Below the pieces are notes generated by a model that was not told where the DNA came from, ran no database searches, and saw nothing but the letters and a program-made list of their open reading frames with translations. A DNA stretch of 64,000 bases from Amoebidium appalachense (Eukaryota; Ichthyosporea): positions 8,494,001-8,558,000 of the forward strand of contig CAVNZM010000011.1 in assembly GCA_963693365.1 (NCBI GenBank). The letters run 5' to 3'. A program made the position numbers and the translations under genes. Below, one piece after another: positions 23,149-48,329 of the stretch. Every line of letters starts with the position of its first letter. Position 1 is the first letter of the stretch.

Positions 23149-23599
23149 TAGTAAGAACGTGGCACAGAGTTCGATGTACACATTCATGACGGACAAAGCA
23201 ATGCAGATTTGGTGTACCCACACGTAAAAAGACTATGCAGGGGTAGGCGAGTGTGTGAGTATGTGTGTGTTTGGGGGAGGGGGGGAGGGGGGGGGGGGGA
23301 GGGGGAGGGGGGGGGGGGGGGGGGGGAACAATTTCTAGCAATACTACTATTATTTCAAGATTGGACAGGGAGGGTTGTGTGCATGTGTATGTGTGTGTGA
23401 AGGGGAAGGGGGGGGGGGGGAGGGGGGGGGATGTCCTGTGGTGGGGGGATCGATGAGTTATATTCACCGTACCCAAGTTTCGACTCATTCAGATCTATTA
23501 TAACACCCGGCTTGATTGAGCAGTATGTGCGTGTGTGTGATTTATTTAAGGAGGAAGGGGAGTGGGTGGTTGGGTGGGTTGGGGGGGAGGGAGGGGGGG

Positions 23600-23637
<38 letters not shown>

Positions 23638-25186
23638 ATACCTTGCGAACCACTTCCGCTCTCAAATCCGGATAGCTCATCAAAAACGACCCGAAAAAGT
23701 GCTCGTTGGATGAGAAACGAACGTACCGGAACCAATAGTAAGCCTTCTTTCCCCTTTCGGAATTTACCATCTCGTTCATGGCTTTCCGGGTGAAAATCCC
23801 GTGATTTAGCCCGTAAGTCTTGCACCAGAGGGATTTTTCGCTCAAAAACCACCACTGTTTTCTCGGAAGCGGTTTTCCGGGATAATGTTTATTTCCTTCG
23901 ATGCACCGATAGTAGAAACTTCCCGCCCTATCCCATAGATGGTGTGGGGGGGGTCCCAAATGGGGTTCGGAAACGTTTAGGCATTCGCCGTTTTCGGGAA
24001 ATTTTGCGTGCGGGGTGTATGAGTCGAGGGGAAGCTGCCCCGGGACCCACGAGTAGGGGCCGGTGCGTACTAGAAGGTCGTGGAAGGTAGATATGTTGTA
24101 GACCGGATAGTCGCTGCCTCCGAGGGGCACAAAGAATTCCCAGTTCTAGATAGGTTTTGGATAGTTAGAAAAAAGAAAAAAAAAGGAAATTGATATGTGC
24201 TCTTTTTAAAGTTAAGAGACTGAAAGGATGTTTTGGTCATCTTTCGTAGAAACAAAGGAAAACTGGCGGCGGTGGTGGGAGGAGACCGGGAGGGAGGGGG
24301 AGGGGGGGGGGGGGGGAGGGGAGGGGGGGGAGAGGGAGGGGGGGAGGGAGGGAGGGGGGGGGGAAGGGGGGCGTGGTTTAAATGCTATAACGTCGGGGGA
24401 TTAGTGGATGTGATTTAATCGAACACAAAAAGGAATAAAAAGAAGGTGAGTTCCCGTCCTTCCTTCCTCCTTCCCCCCTCCCTCCCCCTCCCCCTCCCCC
24501 TCCCCCTCCCCCTCTCCCAATACTTCCCTGAGGGAGAGGGGGCGTCGTGAGGGGATTAGGGGGGGGGGGGGGGGGGGGGGGGGGATATCTAGTGTGCAAC
24601 CGAGCACCAATCACAGATTCATGCGGGTAACTTTAATGATTTGCAGAAACTGCACACACAAGATGTGCGGGCCGGGAGTGGGAGAGAGGGGTGGGGTGGG
24701 GGGAAGGGAGAGGGAGAGGGGCAGCAGGGTGGGGTGGGGGGAAAGGAATGATACTGTGTAGAGAATGAAGCATGAAATCACGACATAAAATATAATGAAG
24801 GTAAGAGGTGGGATTTGGAGTGGTGGGGCCAGAGACCGGGAGGGGGTTGGGAGGGGGGGGGGAAGATGGGGGAGGGGGGGGGGGGGGGAGGGAGGGGCCG
24901 GGGGGAAAGTAGAATGTGTTACATATCCGTTTGGGGGAGGGGGGGGGAGGGGGGGGGAAGGAGGAGGGGTCCAAAACGAACCTCCCACTCTTCCAAGAAA
25001 TACTTTGCAACCGCCAACATAAATTCAATGTCCATTGCAGACCCGTAGACAACGTTCCCCCAGTCTAGGAGGAAGGCGTTGGGGTGTTGGGAGACCAGCT
25101 GCTTCATCTCCTGGCGGAAGGAGTCGTCCGAGTCTGGGCTGATCTGGATGATGTATATGTGCTGGCGGTGATATATTCTTTTTTTT

Positions 25187-25217
<31 letters not shown>

Positions 25218-25475
25218 GGGGGGGATGGGGTGGGTGGGGGGGGGGGGGGGGAAGTGGGGGGTGGGTGGGGGGAGGGGGGGGAGGGGCGGGTAAGGATGCT
25301 TTAGAGAGTAAGAGGTACACATTTGTTTTGTTGTTTGGTGATGGTGGGTGAGTGGGGGAGGGGGGGAGGGGGGGGGGGGGGGGGGGGGGGGGGTTGTAGA
25401 CGTGTGTGTGTGGGTGTTTGCGTGTGTGTGTGTGTGTGTAGGGGGGGGGGGGGGTGCACTTTTGTGCGTGCGTGC

Positions 25476-25558
<83 letters not shown>

Positions 25559-25701
25559 CGCACACACATGTGAGGGTTTTTGTGTGTGTGTATGTGGGTG
25601 TGTACGGGCGTGTGTTTGTTGGTGTGTGCGCACACATGTGTTCATGATCCTTCGGGTGTGAGTTTAGGGATGGGGTGGTGCCCGTGGTGGCGGTAGTGTG
25701 T

Positions 25702-25753
<52 letters not shown>

Positions 25754-26969
25754 GACCGTCAAGGTATGGGGCAAGTTTGGGGTAAAAACTGCCTTTGTAT
25801 ATTGAGAGGGGGGATATGGGTGTAAAGTGGTATTATCTTCCCCCTCCCCCCTCCCCCCCCCCCCCCCCCCTCCCTGTTTCCGTTTCTCCCCTGGGGCTTT
25901 CAGCTTCCCCCCTCCTAAGCTCTCGTTGCCATCAACTCACACACATCTCTTTCTTTGACTCAGTGATACCCAGAACTGCACCAATAACCACACCGAATAA
26001 GACCAAAAGTTACTCTTACCCCACACCCCACCTTTCCTTTGGCCCAACTCAAGCCCCTCCCCCTCCCCCATCCCCCCCCCCCCCCCCCCTCCGCCGGCAT
26101 GCCCTCGCTTTTTCCTGGTGGCGTCCAACTACCCTGAATGTTCATCATCTCCATACACGTTTTTCCGGCAGCCTGGGGTAGAATGGAGGATTTTCTATTC
26201 TTCTTCTTATTATTATTTTTTTTTTTGGGGGGGGGGGGGGGAGGGAGCGGGGAGGTGGGGAGGGGGGGGGGGGGGGGGGGGGGGCAGAGGAGGGGAGGGG
26301 AGGGGGGTTGGGTGGGTTTTGGGGGAGGGGGGGGGGGGGGGGTTGATGGGTGGGTGGGGGCTACCTGTTAAAGAGTGCCCGCACTTGCTCCCCGTCCATA
26401 AACGCCATAATCAGAAACGCTATTTTCGGAACATTTTTCTCTTGTGGTAGCTTTTGCAGCATTTTGATTGGATGCTCCCCGGGTAAGATACCCATGGCCT
26501 CGACGGGGAAAGTGGGCATCTCGAATTTGTTAAAGTCACACAAACCCTCGGACGCCAGAAATTCCGTTTTCAGTAATTCCTCCAAGTTTGAGAGGCACTT
26601 TTCCCACCCTCCGTTCCTGCTCTTTACCGTCAATCCCGCAGTGTAGTTTCCCATGCTCTCGTTAATGTATCTTTCCATATTAGGTGCAAAATCGTTCGGG
26701 AGGAAACAATGTTTCACCGGCCACGTACCATCATTATTATCATAATTGGAAATGTCTCGTTCAACATATGTGCCGTTAACGAATGGCCTTGCGGGGCCAT
26801 ACCGCATTAGGTAAAACACGGGCATAACAATGTTTTCTTTAACCATTAGGGGGAGAAAGTTAAGTATAATTAAAGAAAAGAGTAGAACTGGTATGATATA
26901 TCCGTTGTGTAGAAGCCCACGTGGCATCCATCGAGTTTGTCCGTACCGTTTTTTCCCAATTTCCGACAT
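22452..26969 (-). CDS. GT14-family (core-2/I-branching type) glycosyltransferase, type II membrane protein
   Basis: Four exons (minus): 26969-26365, 25177-24982, 24145-23642, 22649-22452. Phases join without a gap and encode 500 aa ending in TAG. A short cytoplasmic tail with basic residues is followed by one transmembrane segment (about residues 22-42: [20 protein letters not shown]), as in Golgi glycosyltransferases. The lumenal part has sequons NGT, NYT, NIS and NVS. The GT14 core starts at KIAFLIMAF (about 180), continues with [27 protein letters not shown] and [18 protein letters not shown] (about 265-281), equivalent to the family's 'W.y.inLsgsDyPl' block, then a Trp/Cys-rich acceptor domain. 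Known members transfer GlcNAc or xylose to glycans or proteoglycans. The substrate here cannot be read from sequence. Introns are dominated by poly-C and CA repeats. Confidence 0.88.
23440..23530 (-). repeat. Dispersed repeat fragment with GTCGAAACT box in GT14 intron 3
   Basis: In the minus sense it reads AATCAAGCCGGGTGTTA, about 25 bases, then GAGTCGAAACTTGGGTACGG, then a C-rich run. The same blocks, in the same order, occur at 4410-4500 and 13150-13260. A second dispersed box at 23160-23200 shares a 21-base identical core (23176-23196) with 7488-7508. Confidence 0.6.
25478..25570. repeat. (GT)n and CG-rich microsatellite in GT14 intron 1
   Basis: GT repeat flanked by CGTG and CGCG alternation, inside the first intron of the GT14 gene. 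Adjacent G runs at 25197-25225 and 25370-25392 (poly-C in transcript sense) fill the rest of this intron. Confidence 0.85.
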
Positions 26970-31560
<4,591 letters not shown>

Positions 31561-31566
31561 TGGGCG

Positions 31567-32045
31567 CAAAAGGTATGTGAAGCAAGCACTTCGAGATCTA
31601 GACCATGTTCAGGGTGCCAGCCGTGAGCCAGATCCGCCACAGCGATTGGCTCGGGACGCACCAAAAGCCCCGATGGGTGACAAATTCACATGCGTGCGGG
31701 ATGCGATTGGTGAATCAGGGATAGGCATATTTCATCACTTTAGACATAAACATCTTTTTGGGCCACAAATAACTCACAACTCTTACTAAATTTTAATATC
31801 TACTATGTATATAGCGAAATGCACGCGCGAAAGGTATGTGAAGCAAACACTTCGAGATCTAGACCATGTTGAGGGTGCCAGCCGTGAGCCAGATCCGCCA
31901 CAGCGATTGGCTCGGGACGCACCTAAAGCCTCGATGGGTGACAAATTCACATGCGTGGTTGCGATTGGTGAATCAGGGATAGGCATATTTCATCACTTTA
32001 GACATAAACACTTTTGGGCCACAAATAACTCACAACTCTTACTAG
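31567..32045 (+). repeat. Tandem duplication (about 220 bp x2) upstream of an ORF
   Basis: 31567-31787 and 31828-32045 are near-identical copies. Both contain AGGTATGTGAAGCAA, CTTCGAGATCTAGACCATGT, CAGCGATTGGCTCGGGACGC and GCGATTGGTGAATCAGG. The second lacks five bases before the second ATTGG box and has a few substitutions. A 40-base spacer separates them. Each copy has two ATTGG (inverted CCAAT) boxes. The duplication ends about 300 bases before ATG 32347. Confidence 0.92.
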
Positions 32046-32346
32046 ATATTAAACTTACATGCTTAATATTTGTTATATTTTTTTTGTTTAGCGGGCCAAT
32101 AAAAGCACAATTTTCCAGCTTAAACAATCAAGCGCTGAGGTGATTAGTTACATATCACGCATTGTATCTACCGCATATCGATTGGTGTTCACCTTTCGCC
32201 AATCAGATCACTGAAACCAACCCGAGAACCACATCCCGGGAGAATTTAAACGGCATCCTCTTCCGCACACACTCAGTTCGTCAAACAAACGCAAAACAAA
32301 TACACGCCCTTTTCTCCTCCTTCAAACCACCAAAACCCCCTTCAAA

Positions 32347-32745
32347 ATGGCACCCAAGACCGGTCTTCCCCCAGGCTGCATCGCCATGCCGCTCTACGAA
32401 GACGACCCGCGCGCCAACCAATACACACAGACAGGCGCCTACGGCCCCTTCCGCAACCTCAACAAACACGTGGCGTGCATGGGGTCAGAGAGTAGAACCC
32501 CCACCGTTTTGCGCAACGATCCCAATTTGCACGTCATTGGCACGCTGGTAATGGACGGGGTGGAGAACAGGATGACGGAAATTCGGGGGGTCGACCAGGT
32601 GTGGTACGACGCTCTGCATGACTCCATTTGGATTCGCTCTACCGCGGGATATGTTTATCAACTTCTCGAGCCCCATTCCGAGAACGTGGCATGTTTTGAG
32701 AGTGTTCGTGCAGCTGCGAGAGAGCAGGTTGCAAACTTGAAGTAA
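32347..32745 (+). CDS. Orphan 132-aa protein, function unknown
   Basis: Intact ORF from ATG 32347 (context AAAATGG, close to a good eukaryotic initiation context) to TAA. It has no low-complexity sequence and balanced composition. Visible features are an N-terminus rich in Pro and Gly (MAPKTGLPPGCIAMPLYEDD), a central beta-like stretch (LHVIGTLVMDG), VWYDALHDSIWIRSTAGYVY, and a C-terminal charged helix (VRAAAREQVANLK). No signal peptide or membrane segment. The 5' leader is CT/CA-rich with upstream CCAAT/ATTGG motifs, fitting an expressed single-exon gene. I do not recognise a family. It is the only plus-strand host-like gene in the window that I would defend. Confidence 0.6.
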   Translation: MAPKTGLPPGCIAMPLYEDDPRANQYTQTGAYGPFRNLNKHVACMGSESRTPTVLRNDPNLHVIGTLVMDGVENRMTEIRGVDQVWYDALHDSIWIRSTAGYVYQLLEPHSENVACFESVRAAAREQVANLK

Positions 32746-33277
32746 AAAGCGAATGAAAGTACGTAATTTGAATTTTTTTTTTAAACTATTTCTGGTCTTG
32801 TAACTTCCATGCCTATGGAACCGGTGTCACTGATCGATTGGTTGCAATTGGTATGTTTACGTTTCTTCGTTAGTGCCTGCGCGTATCCAGGCAAAAACAT
32901 GGCTTCACGTTTTATTTTTTAGTAAGATGGCCTAGTAGCCACAACCTTTTCCGAACGTATGTTTTGATAACATCATGGGATGAAATAAACGTTGCCAAAA
33001 GAACTGAATGAAACATGCACAAACACCTTGCCGTCCGGATCCGGAGGCCTACTACTTTGCAAAACATTGAATGCATGAATACTCCAGATTTTTGCTCGGT
33101 GATAGACCTCCTCAACCGAAAAGAATAACTTGAGGCTCCTCCATTTACCAAATGGCACGTCCTTTCACTCCAGCACAGCGTACGTTCGAACGTGTGTAGA
33201 GGAAACACTCAGACATATAGATGCTTGTAACACTGCTCCTCAATCTTACACCTGGATATTCCAGTTTCGCACGCGCG

Positions 33278-33347
<70 letters not shown>

Positions 33348-33495
33348 CGCACACGCACATACACACGCACACTGTGACACACACGCACACGCAAACACAC
33401 TATCATCTGTTGTTTGCTTTTTCGGTTCTATTTATAAGTTTAAGGGGGCTGGGGGGAGGGGGGGGGGGGGGGGGGGGGGGGGGGAGGGGGGGGGA

Positions 33496-33539
<44 letters not shown>

Positions 33540-33818
33540 TCGTTGGTGAGATATTGCTACCTCTCAAAGAGCAGGCAGTATGATTGAAATTATAAGGCCT
33601 AGAGCAAGCAACACCAGATTAATCTGGTTTCAAAGTTTGCATCAATCGGAATAATGATAGTTATTAGTAAACTGTGGACACTTCTCGTTAGTTATTCCCA
33701 GAGTGAGTTGTAAAAGACCAAAAAAAGATTGTAGTTGGTTGAGAACATATAGTAAGAAACTGTGAAAAATTGAAAAAAGACTTGTCCGAGTGGAATAAGT
33801 GGTGGTGGGCCCCCGGAG

Positions 33819-33867
<49 letters not shown>

Positions 33868-34539
33868 TTTCCCCCCCCCCCCCCCCCCTCTCCGCCTTGC
33901 AAGGGGGGGCAGGGGTGTTGGTTTATCGGCTCGCAGACCGAGAACAATTATTGACGAAAAACAGAAGTACCGTGCGGGTGTGGTACTCCACGCATGGGAA
34001 CGCATTGGTATACATGTGAATTTGTTCTGGTCAATAAATTTTAAGTTTAACTTTATAAACATTGGGGACCCAGCGTATACATGTACATTTAGCTTCCCCT
34101 TACGTATGTATTCGTACACCTTGGAAGTTGGAACATGCCACACGGTGTATGAATACGTAAAGAAGAATTTATTTTCAAACGGGAGTGTTTTATTAGTACT
34201 AATAAAAAATTAACAAATCACCTTATAAGGTGTTTCGGCAGTGTTTTCAAGTTCTTATGGGTGTATGGGGGAATCTAGCTGTCTCGGTGCCAAAATTATC
34301 GTGCTGGACCGAAGCAGTGGTATGATAAGTGAATGTATCATTTGGCAAACATAAGGTGTATGAATGCACATGCGTAAGTGACCCCAGTATACGTATTTGG
34401 GAAAAGGGAACCGGGTGTTATGATCAAGGGATACACGGTGTGTGTCCTCCAATCAAGATATGCACGTACACAATGCCATGGGCAAATGTGTGGCACTGCC
34501 CAACTTGAACAGGCTTATGTGTACGTGTACATGTCCGCA
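32746..34539. other. Intergenic; CA repeat and very long G and C runs
   Basis: CA repeat 33286-33340, G runs 33466-33537 and a C run of about 50 with T interruptions (33819-33888). The remaining sequence is AT-rich with no supportable gene. Confidence 0.5.
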
Positions 34540-35110
34540 CGTGTGTGTCCTTGTAGATGTTGTCAAGTGATGCGCACGTGTGTGTGTCCTATTTGATGTT
34601 TTCATGTGATGCGCACGTGTGTGTGTCCTTGTAGATGTTTTCATGTGACGCGCACGTGTGTGTGTCCTTGTAGATGTTTTCATGTGCACGTGTGTGTGTC
34701 CTTGTAGATGTTTTCATGTGATGCGCACGTGTGTGTGTCCTTGTAGATGTCTTCATGTGCACGTGTGTGTGTCCTTGTAGATGTTTTCATGTGATGCGCA
34801 CGTGTGTGTGTCCTTGTAGATGTTTTCATGTGATGCGCACGTGTGTGTGTCATTGTAGATGTTTTCATGTGATGCGCACGTGTGTGTGTCCTTGTAGATG
34901 TTTTCATGTGATGCGGACGTGTGTGTGTCCTTGTAGATGTTTTCATGTGATGCGCACGTGTGTGTGTCCTTGTAGATGTTTTCATGTGCACGTGTGTGTG
35001 TCCTTGTAGATGTTTTCATGTGATGTGCACGTGTGTGTGTCCTTGTAGATGTTTTCATGTGCACGTGTGTGTGTCCTTGTAAATGTTGTCAAGTGATGCG
35101 CACGTGTGTG
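34540..35110. repeat. Minisatellite, unit about 39 bp, about 14 copies
   Basis: Units of the type ATGCGCACGTGTGTGTGTCC followed by TTGTAGATGTTTTCATGTG repeat head to tail. Interspersed short units lack the ATGCG segment (about 33 bp), and the edge units are divergent (TTGTCAAGTG in place of TTTTCATGTG at both ends). It is open in more than one frame on both strands (minus sense: HMKTSTRTHTRA repeats), because the unit length is a multiple of three. I regard the frames as a by-product. Confidence 0.95.
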
Positions 35111-35353
35111 TACCCTAGCAGGGAATACTAGGCTACGGTGTGGGAACATGTACCACCCAACACGTTTTTTCATCTGATCCCGCTTCCGCTTATTGGAAAA
35201 GGACGCGAGGCAGATAGCCAATAGAATTACAGCACGGGGTTGTATGCTCTTTTATCCGGATATCCACCATGTCATGTGCACACATGCCCACCCCGTACCC
35301 CCCAAAAACTTACACACACACAACTTGAATAAGTAAAAAAAGAACACCCACGT

Positions 35354-35356
<3 letters not shown>

Positions 35357-35426
<70 letters not shown>

Positions 35427-35445
35427 TACACACAGAAAAAACTCA

Positions 35446-35485
<40 letters not shown>

Positions 35486-35489
35486 CACA

Positions 35490-35529
<40 letters not shown>

Positions 35530-35531
35530 CA
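35357..35531. repeat. (CA)n then (ACGC)n microsatellites
   Basis: A CA repeat followed by an ACGC tetranucleotide array of more than 20 units (35443-35531). 35700-35731 is a C run and 35737-35780 an AAAATG-type A-rich repeat. No gene in 35111-36189. Confidence 0.9.
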
Positions 35532-36189
35532 CAGGCATGCCCGCCCGCCCCCCATCTCCTCGCATACCTCCATACACACACCCCAACAATGAAAGTTTTC
35601 GAAGAAAAAAAAACAACGGGGTACCATTTATGAGTAGTGACATTCATTCAGTTACTTACAGGACAATTGTCACAGACACGCCAAGACTTTACATGCAGTG
35701 CCAACCCCCCCCCCCCCCCCCCCCCCCCCCCAAAAAAAGAAAAGAAAATAAAAATGAAAATAAAAATGAAAATAAAAAGTGCAATGATAAGATAAATAAT
35801 TTAAGTCTACTAATGACGACTTATCTGAGTCACAGTTTCAAAAGGTGTTTAATGCCATGCAAGCACGTGCATGTTTCACCCAAATCAGTTTCTCAAAATA
35901 TAGTCACGTGTTATCAACAATTATTTTAAACAACTGTCACTCAGAGAGAGAGAAAGAGATGGGTAAACATGCGGATTTGAGGAATCTAACAGGCACCAAG
36001 TCCGTTGTTCCACTCTTAAGCTTCCCCGATTGGTTGCCTTGGCCGAATAAGCTCAATAGCCAAACTTAATAATCAACAACAAAATTAGATCAATCAATCA
36101 CAAGCCATCACACACATACATACATGCAACACTTTCATACTATCATCAATGATTCGTAACACAAGGCTGGTGTGAACCGCCCAATCAAA

Positions 36190-44399
<8,210 letters not shown>

Positions 44400-46947
44400 G
44401 ACTGAAACAAAAGGGCGAAAAACCACTTGAAACGAACTATAATATATCCGATTTCGAATGCTTATATGGAGCCCAAGAAGAAGAAAAAAACCCCGAAGTA
44501 CAAAAACTTTCTTTGGTGTACGTATACTTCAGAGGCAAAGCTCAGGCCGAGCTTGCTTGGCCTGGGGACAAACGAACGGCACGAACTCGAGTCAGTGGAG
44601 TGACTTACGTAAGGCTAGGAGGATCTAAGATAAAAAAAAGCAACGTAGCAATGTGCGAGACGTCAAAGGGATTGGCTGGAAAGCGGGATCTAGATCACGT
44701 TTTATATTCTCCCAATCACTGTGCAGGGATCACCGGAGGAATTTGCGTGGGAGATGAAGATGGTGCTTGGGTTCGTGTACATCCGATGCAACTGGTGCGT
44801 GCGTAAATTGACTCGATCGCGAAGGGCTTCAAGCGGGTTTGCATAAGGCGACCATAAATGCACATGTTCAAATACTTTCGGATGGTCGAAAATATTTTAC
44901 TCTGTCACTATAATTAAATATTCATAAATAAAGAAAAAAGATTTAATAATCAATGGTTTGCACACGTGACGGCATTTACGAATAAGATGCACTTCATGAC
45001 CAAAAACGTACATTTCGGAGACATCAGCACATGTACATCATGATGGGAGTCGCTATATTTGGAAGAGACGGAAACAAGAAGCCACTGTTAATATTCCCGC
45101 GTGCCCAAGCATATTGACACGAGGAACATCAATCGCTGGAGTTCGAATTCGTCCTGAAACTTTTGGTTTGATGTCATGATGCTCTTGCTTGTTTTTTAGA
45201 TCTGTGCATCTTCGGAGGAGCGAGGAGCCGAATCCCATGCACGAATCGGCCCCAGTTTTCATGCCCGATGTCACCTAACAGATCTTTCTGGCGAAAGATG
45301 CCTTTCGAATCTTTTTTTGACTTCTGGTTTTCACCATGGCATATATTCATATTACTTTCGCACACATTTCTTGTGCACATCGGTGGCATCATCCAATGAA
45401 AGGATGATATCAATACGTGGCCGGCTCGTTGCACAACTTCCGAATGATTCGGATATGCCGATGGGAATTTCTATATATGGTAGCACCAGCTCCGTATTGT
45501 ATACAAGGGGTAACGGGCCTTGTTTTTTTTTCTCATTAGCTTTATCAAAAAAGCCCCAAAAACCTCAAAACAAACGCGGAAAGAAAAAAAGGCTCAACTT
45601 TATGACCTATATTAGTCGGTTATCAGACTTACTTTTTTTTGTCCCAGCCGCCCAGTTCTCCGGCCACATGCATTTTATAAAATTTTGCTTTCCCGGTACT
45701 TGATCGAGACTTTTCTTTTCTTTTTCCTTCCCCCCCCCCCCACCCCCACACACACACACCCATTTTTGGTTCTTTTTTTCCTTTATAAAAATGGCACGAA
45801 CCTGTTTCCAAATTGTCCTTTTTTCCAATTATTTGTTAACGTTATTTATTTATTTCATGTTTCTCGTTTTGCCAAAGCGCACGTGCGCATAACCGTATAC
45901 AAAATAAACCGAAAACATACAAAATTTCTGCACCAAATGAGGACAAACACAAAAGCGTCTTCGTCCAAGTAAAAATTATCATTTGACCCTATTATAAGCC
46001 TTACTTTAAGAAAGCCATCTATCTATTTATAATTCTCACAAAGGCCAAAGCGAGACAATACATTGTTTCTCTTTCTATATATACACAAAATAGGAAAAGC
46101 AAATAAACACATTGCTCAAGCCTTGTTCGTTTCCATGGCGATGCGCAGAAGGATTCATACATTGGCCCCGTGTTCGTGCACGTTGATGGCCCTTTCTTTC
46201 GCGTAAACATTGTTGCAATGCTCTCTCCCTTCCGAGATTCCGTGTCTCAATTTTCTTGAGTGATGATGAAAACCCCTCTCAGGTGAAGTTCTTGTTGTGA
46301 TGAGTGTTCGGAAACGAGAGAAACACCGATTTTTTAGCTGGAATTTGAAGAAGCTTTGCGCGTAAACTGGCGTGTGACTGGACGGAACGCCGAGGGACCA
46401 GACCCCAAACAAATCGTGGGTGGGTTGGCGTTCACCTGGAGGAAAATTTCAAAGTTAAAAAATTAGCAACCAATCAAAACGCAAAAGAGGGTGCAGGAAA
46501 ATGGAGTGGAAGATTTGGGGGGGGGGGGGGGGGGGGGGGGGGGGAGGGGGGGGGGGGGACATACACGTCCGAGAGCAGCCATTATTTCCGTTTCACACTT
46601 GTGTCAGGAATTACATCTTTGCAGGACGTCATCAAGGTTGCGCATACAGGCAAAGTATTTGTGTTTCATAAACAAAGTGCAGGGCGCTGATAGGGAGGCG
46701 CCAGGACAGAAGTGCATAGAACTTGAAGGGAAACAAGACAAACGAGGGGGAGGGGGGGGGGGGGGGGGAAGGGGGGGGAGGGGGGGGGGGGGGGGGGGGA
46801 GCAGAGACATTGGAGACGAGAGGAGAGAGACAGGCATGGAATCGGGCTAAAAAGGTGGGGAGGGAGAAGACGGCTACTCCCCCGGGGAAGGGGGGGGGAG
46901 GGGACGAGGGAAGGAGGAGGGGGTTGCAAGAGGAGGGGAGGAGGGAA

Positions 46948-46984
<37 letters not shown>

Positions 46985-47047
46985 AAGGGAGGAGGAGGGG
47001 TTGCGAGAGGAGGGGAGGAGGGAGGGGGGGACGTGGGGGGATGGGAT
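44400..47047. other. Gene-free interval upstream of the CCDC97-like gene
   Basis: 44400-46490 is of normal complexity, AT-rich, with short ORFs that show no family pattern (for example minus 45174-45434). The CCDC97 promoter should lie in 44400-44500. 46515-47040 has G runs, GA-rich sequence and a duplicated GGAGGAGGGGTTGC-type block (about 46912-46935 and 46987-47010). Confidence 0.4.
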
Positions 47048-47741
47048 TCATACATTCTTGGTGCCAAAGTCAATCTCTGCAGCTGGGACCGAACTGACAG
47101 GCAGGCACGTGGGCGTGACCACCCGCACGTGACGAAGGAAATAGTGCGGAGGTGGCTGGGGGGAGGGAAGGAGTGTCGGAGGGGCAGGGAGTGTCCCCGT
47201 GCTGCTTGATGCTACACCTTCTTGGAACATCTTCACAACGTCTGGTCCGATAACCTGAAAGGAGAAAGAGTGCAAGTTTTTGGTTAAGATCACGCAATGT
47301 TTGTTTGTGCAAAGAGGTGTGTGTATTAAAATCTTTCCAAGTACTTCTCAGCGTTCAGCTCCGTATGTGTCATGCTCCCTTATTTCGGTGTTTTCATATT
47401 GGTGAACTGTGCAAGGCACCCCAACCATGCCTCCAATCATCACACACGTGCAACTTCACCTAAACCCGTGCGGAAACGAAAACACAGAAGAAACGATGCA
47501 AAATAGGGGCTGCTCGATGGACGCATGGCGTGCGCAAAAGGTAATAGCAAGCCGAGCACAGTTGCTAAACTCCAACCTAATTATCGGAATGAAGCGCATG
47601 GGAGGAAGGGGGGGGGGGGGGGGGGGGGGGGGGGGGTAGTACACACCCGTGCACTCGAGGGGGGAGGCGTGGTCTCTCTCCGTGAATGTATGGCCCTCAA
47701 CTCGTCCTCAAGAAGAGCCTCCGCAGACTCCGTCAGATGCT
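47048..47741 (-). CDS. Unrecognised protein, last two exons
   Basis: Exons (minus) 47741-47647 and 47254-47048. The first ends CGG/GTGTGT (phase 0); the second follows a classic TTTCTCCTTTCAG acceptor and ends in TGA. The joined reading gives HLTESAEALLEDELRAIHSR, a Pro/Ser linker, then VIGPDVVKMFQEGVASSSTG, a long Pro/Ser/Thr-rich segment, HYFLRHVRVVTPTCLPV and the C-terminus EIDFGTKNV. A preceding exon may lie near 48318-48268 (after TTTTGCTCCTAG, reading FKDEAAAAKPGTNPPPP), but its donor phase could not be matched. I do not recognise the family. Confidence 0.5.
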
Positions 47742-47977
47742 CTTGTGCACGTGCGTGTGTGTGCTGCTGTCTGCTTGCTGTCTGCCTTTGGTTGCCGCTT
47801 GGCGTGCACCTTCTCTTGCGGAAACCAGCACGCGACTGTTCACGTGGCACAACATTTCCATTAGCAGTCATTCCTGGTCTCAGATCTTCACTACACCATT
47901 TTGAGTTTTCCACACATCACAGCTGCTACTTGTGCTCCCGGCATGAACATTCACTCGAATTTTATCCTTAGATACCT

Positions 47978-48047
47978 GTGTTTTTAGCAAACATTCATAT
48001 CAACATCGTGCCGTGTTTTTAGCAAACATTCATATCAACATCGTGCC
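47978..48047. repeat. 35-bp tandem duplication
   Basis: Two exact adjacent copies of a 35-base unit beginning GTGTTTTTAGCAAACATTCA (47978-48012, 48013-48047). Confidence 0.95.
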
Positions 48048-48329
48048 AAGTGTTTCGTTTCTCGAGCTTTCTTAACACAGTAACAGTGCATTCAGATGCT
48101 TGTGTCAATAGAACATCTTTCTATACCCTTCCGTGCAGCATCTTCGTCTCAAACATGACGTGCACAGGCCACGTGGCAAGCACCTACCTTCCTTATGTGG
48201 AAATATCTTGTGCATCCCCTCCTCCGCACGAGCAATTCTGTGCGTCTGCTAGCACGTGCTTGTGTTGACCACTGGCGGAGGTGGATTGGTGCCCGGCTTA
48301 GCAGCAGCCGCTTCATCCTTAAACTAGGA

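Noticed and set aside
34540-35110. CRISPR array
   Set aside because: Units are contiguous without unique spacers of constant length, and the DNA is eukaryotic. It is a minisatellite.
44466-44603. Short plus-strand ORF (MEPKKKKKTPKYKNF start) divergent from the CCDC97-like gene
   Set aside because: Only 45 codons. A donor-like GTAAGG lies after its stop and no second exon could be found. A bidirectional promoter is possible but unsupported.
45174-45434. 86-aa minus-strand ORF
   Set aside because: No family pattern, no splice context, and similar chance ORFs occur nearby.
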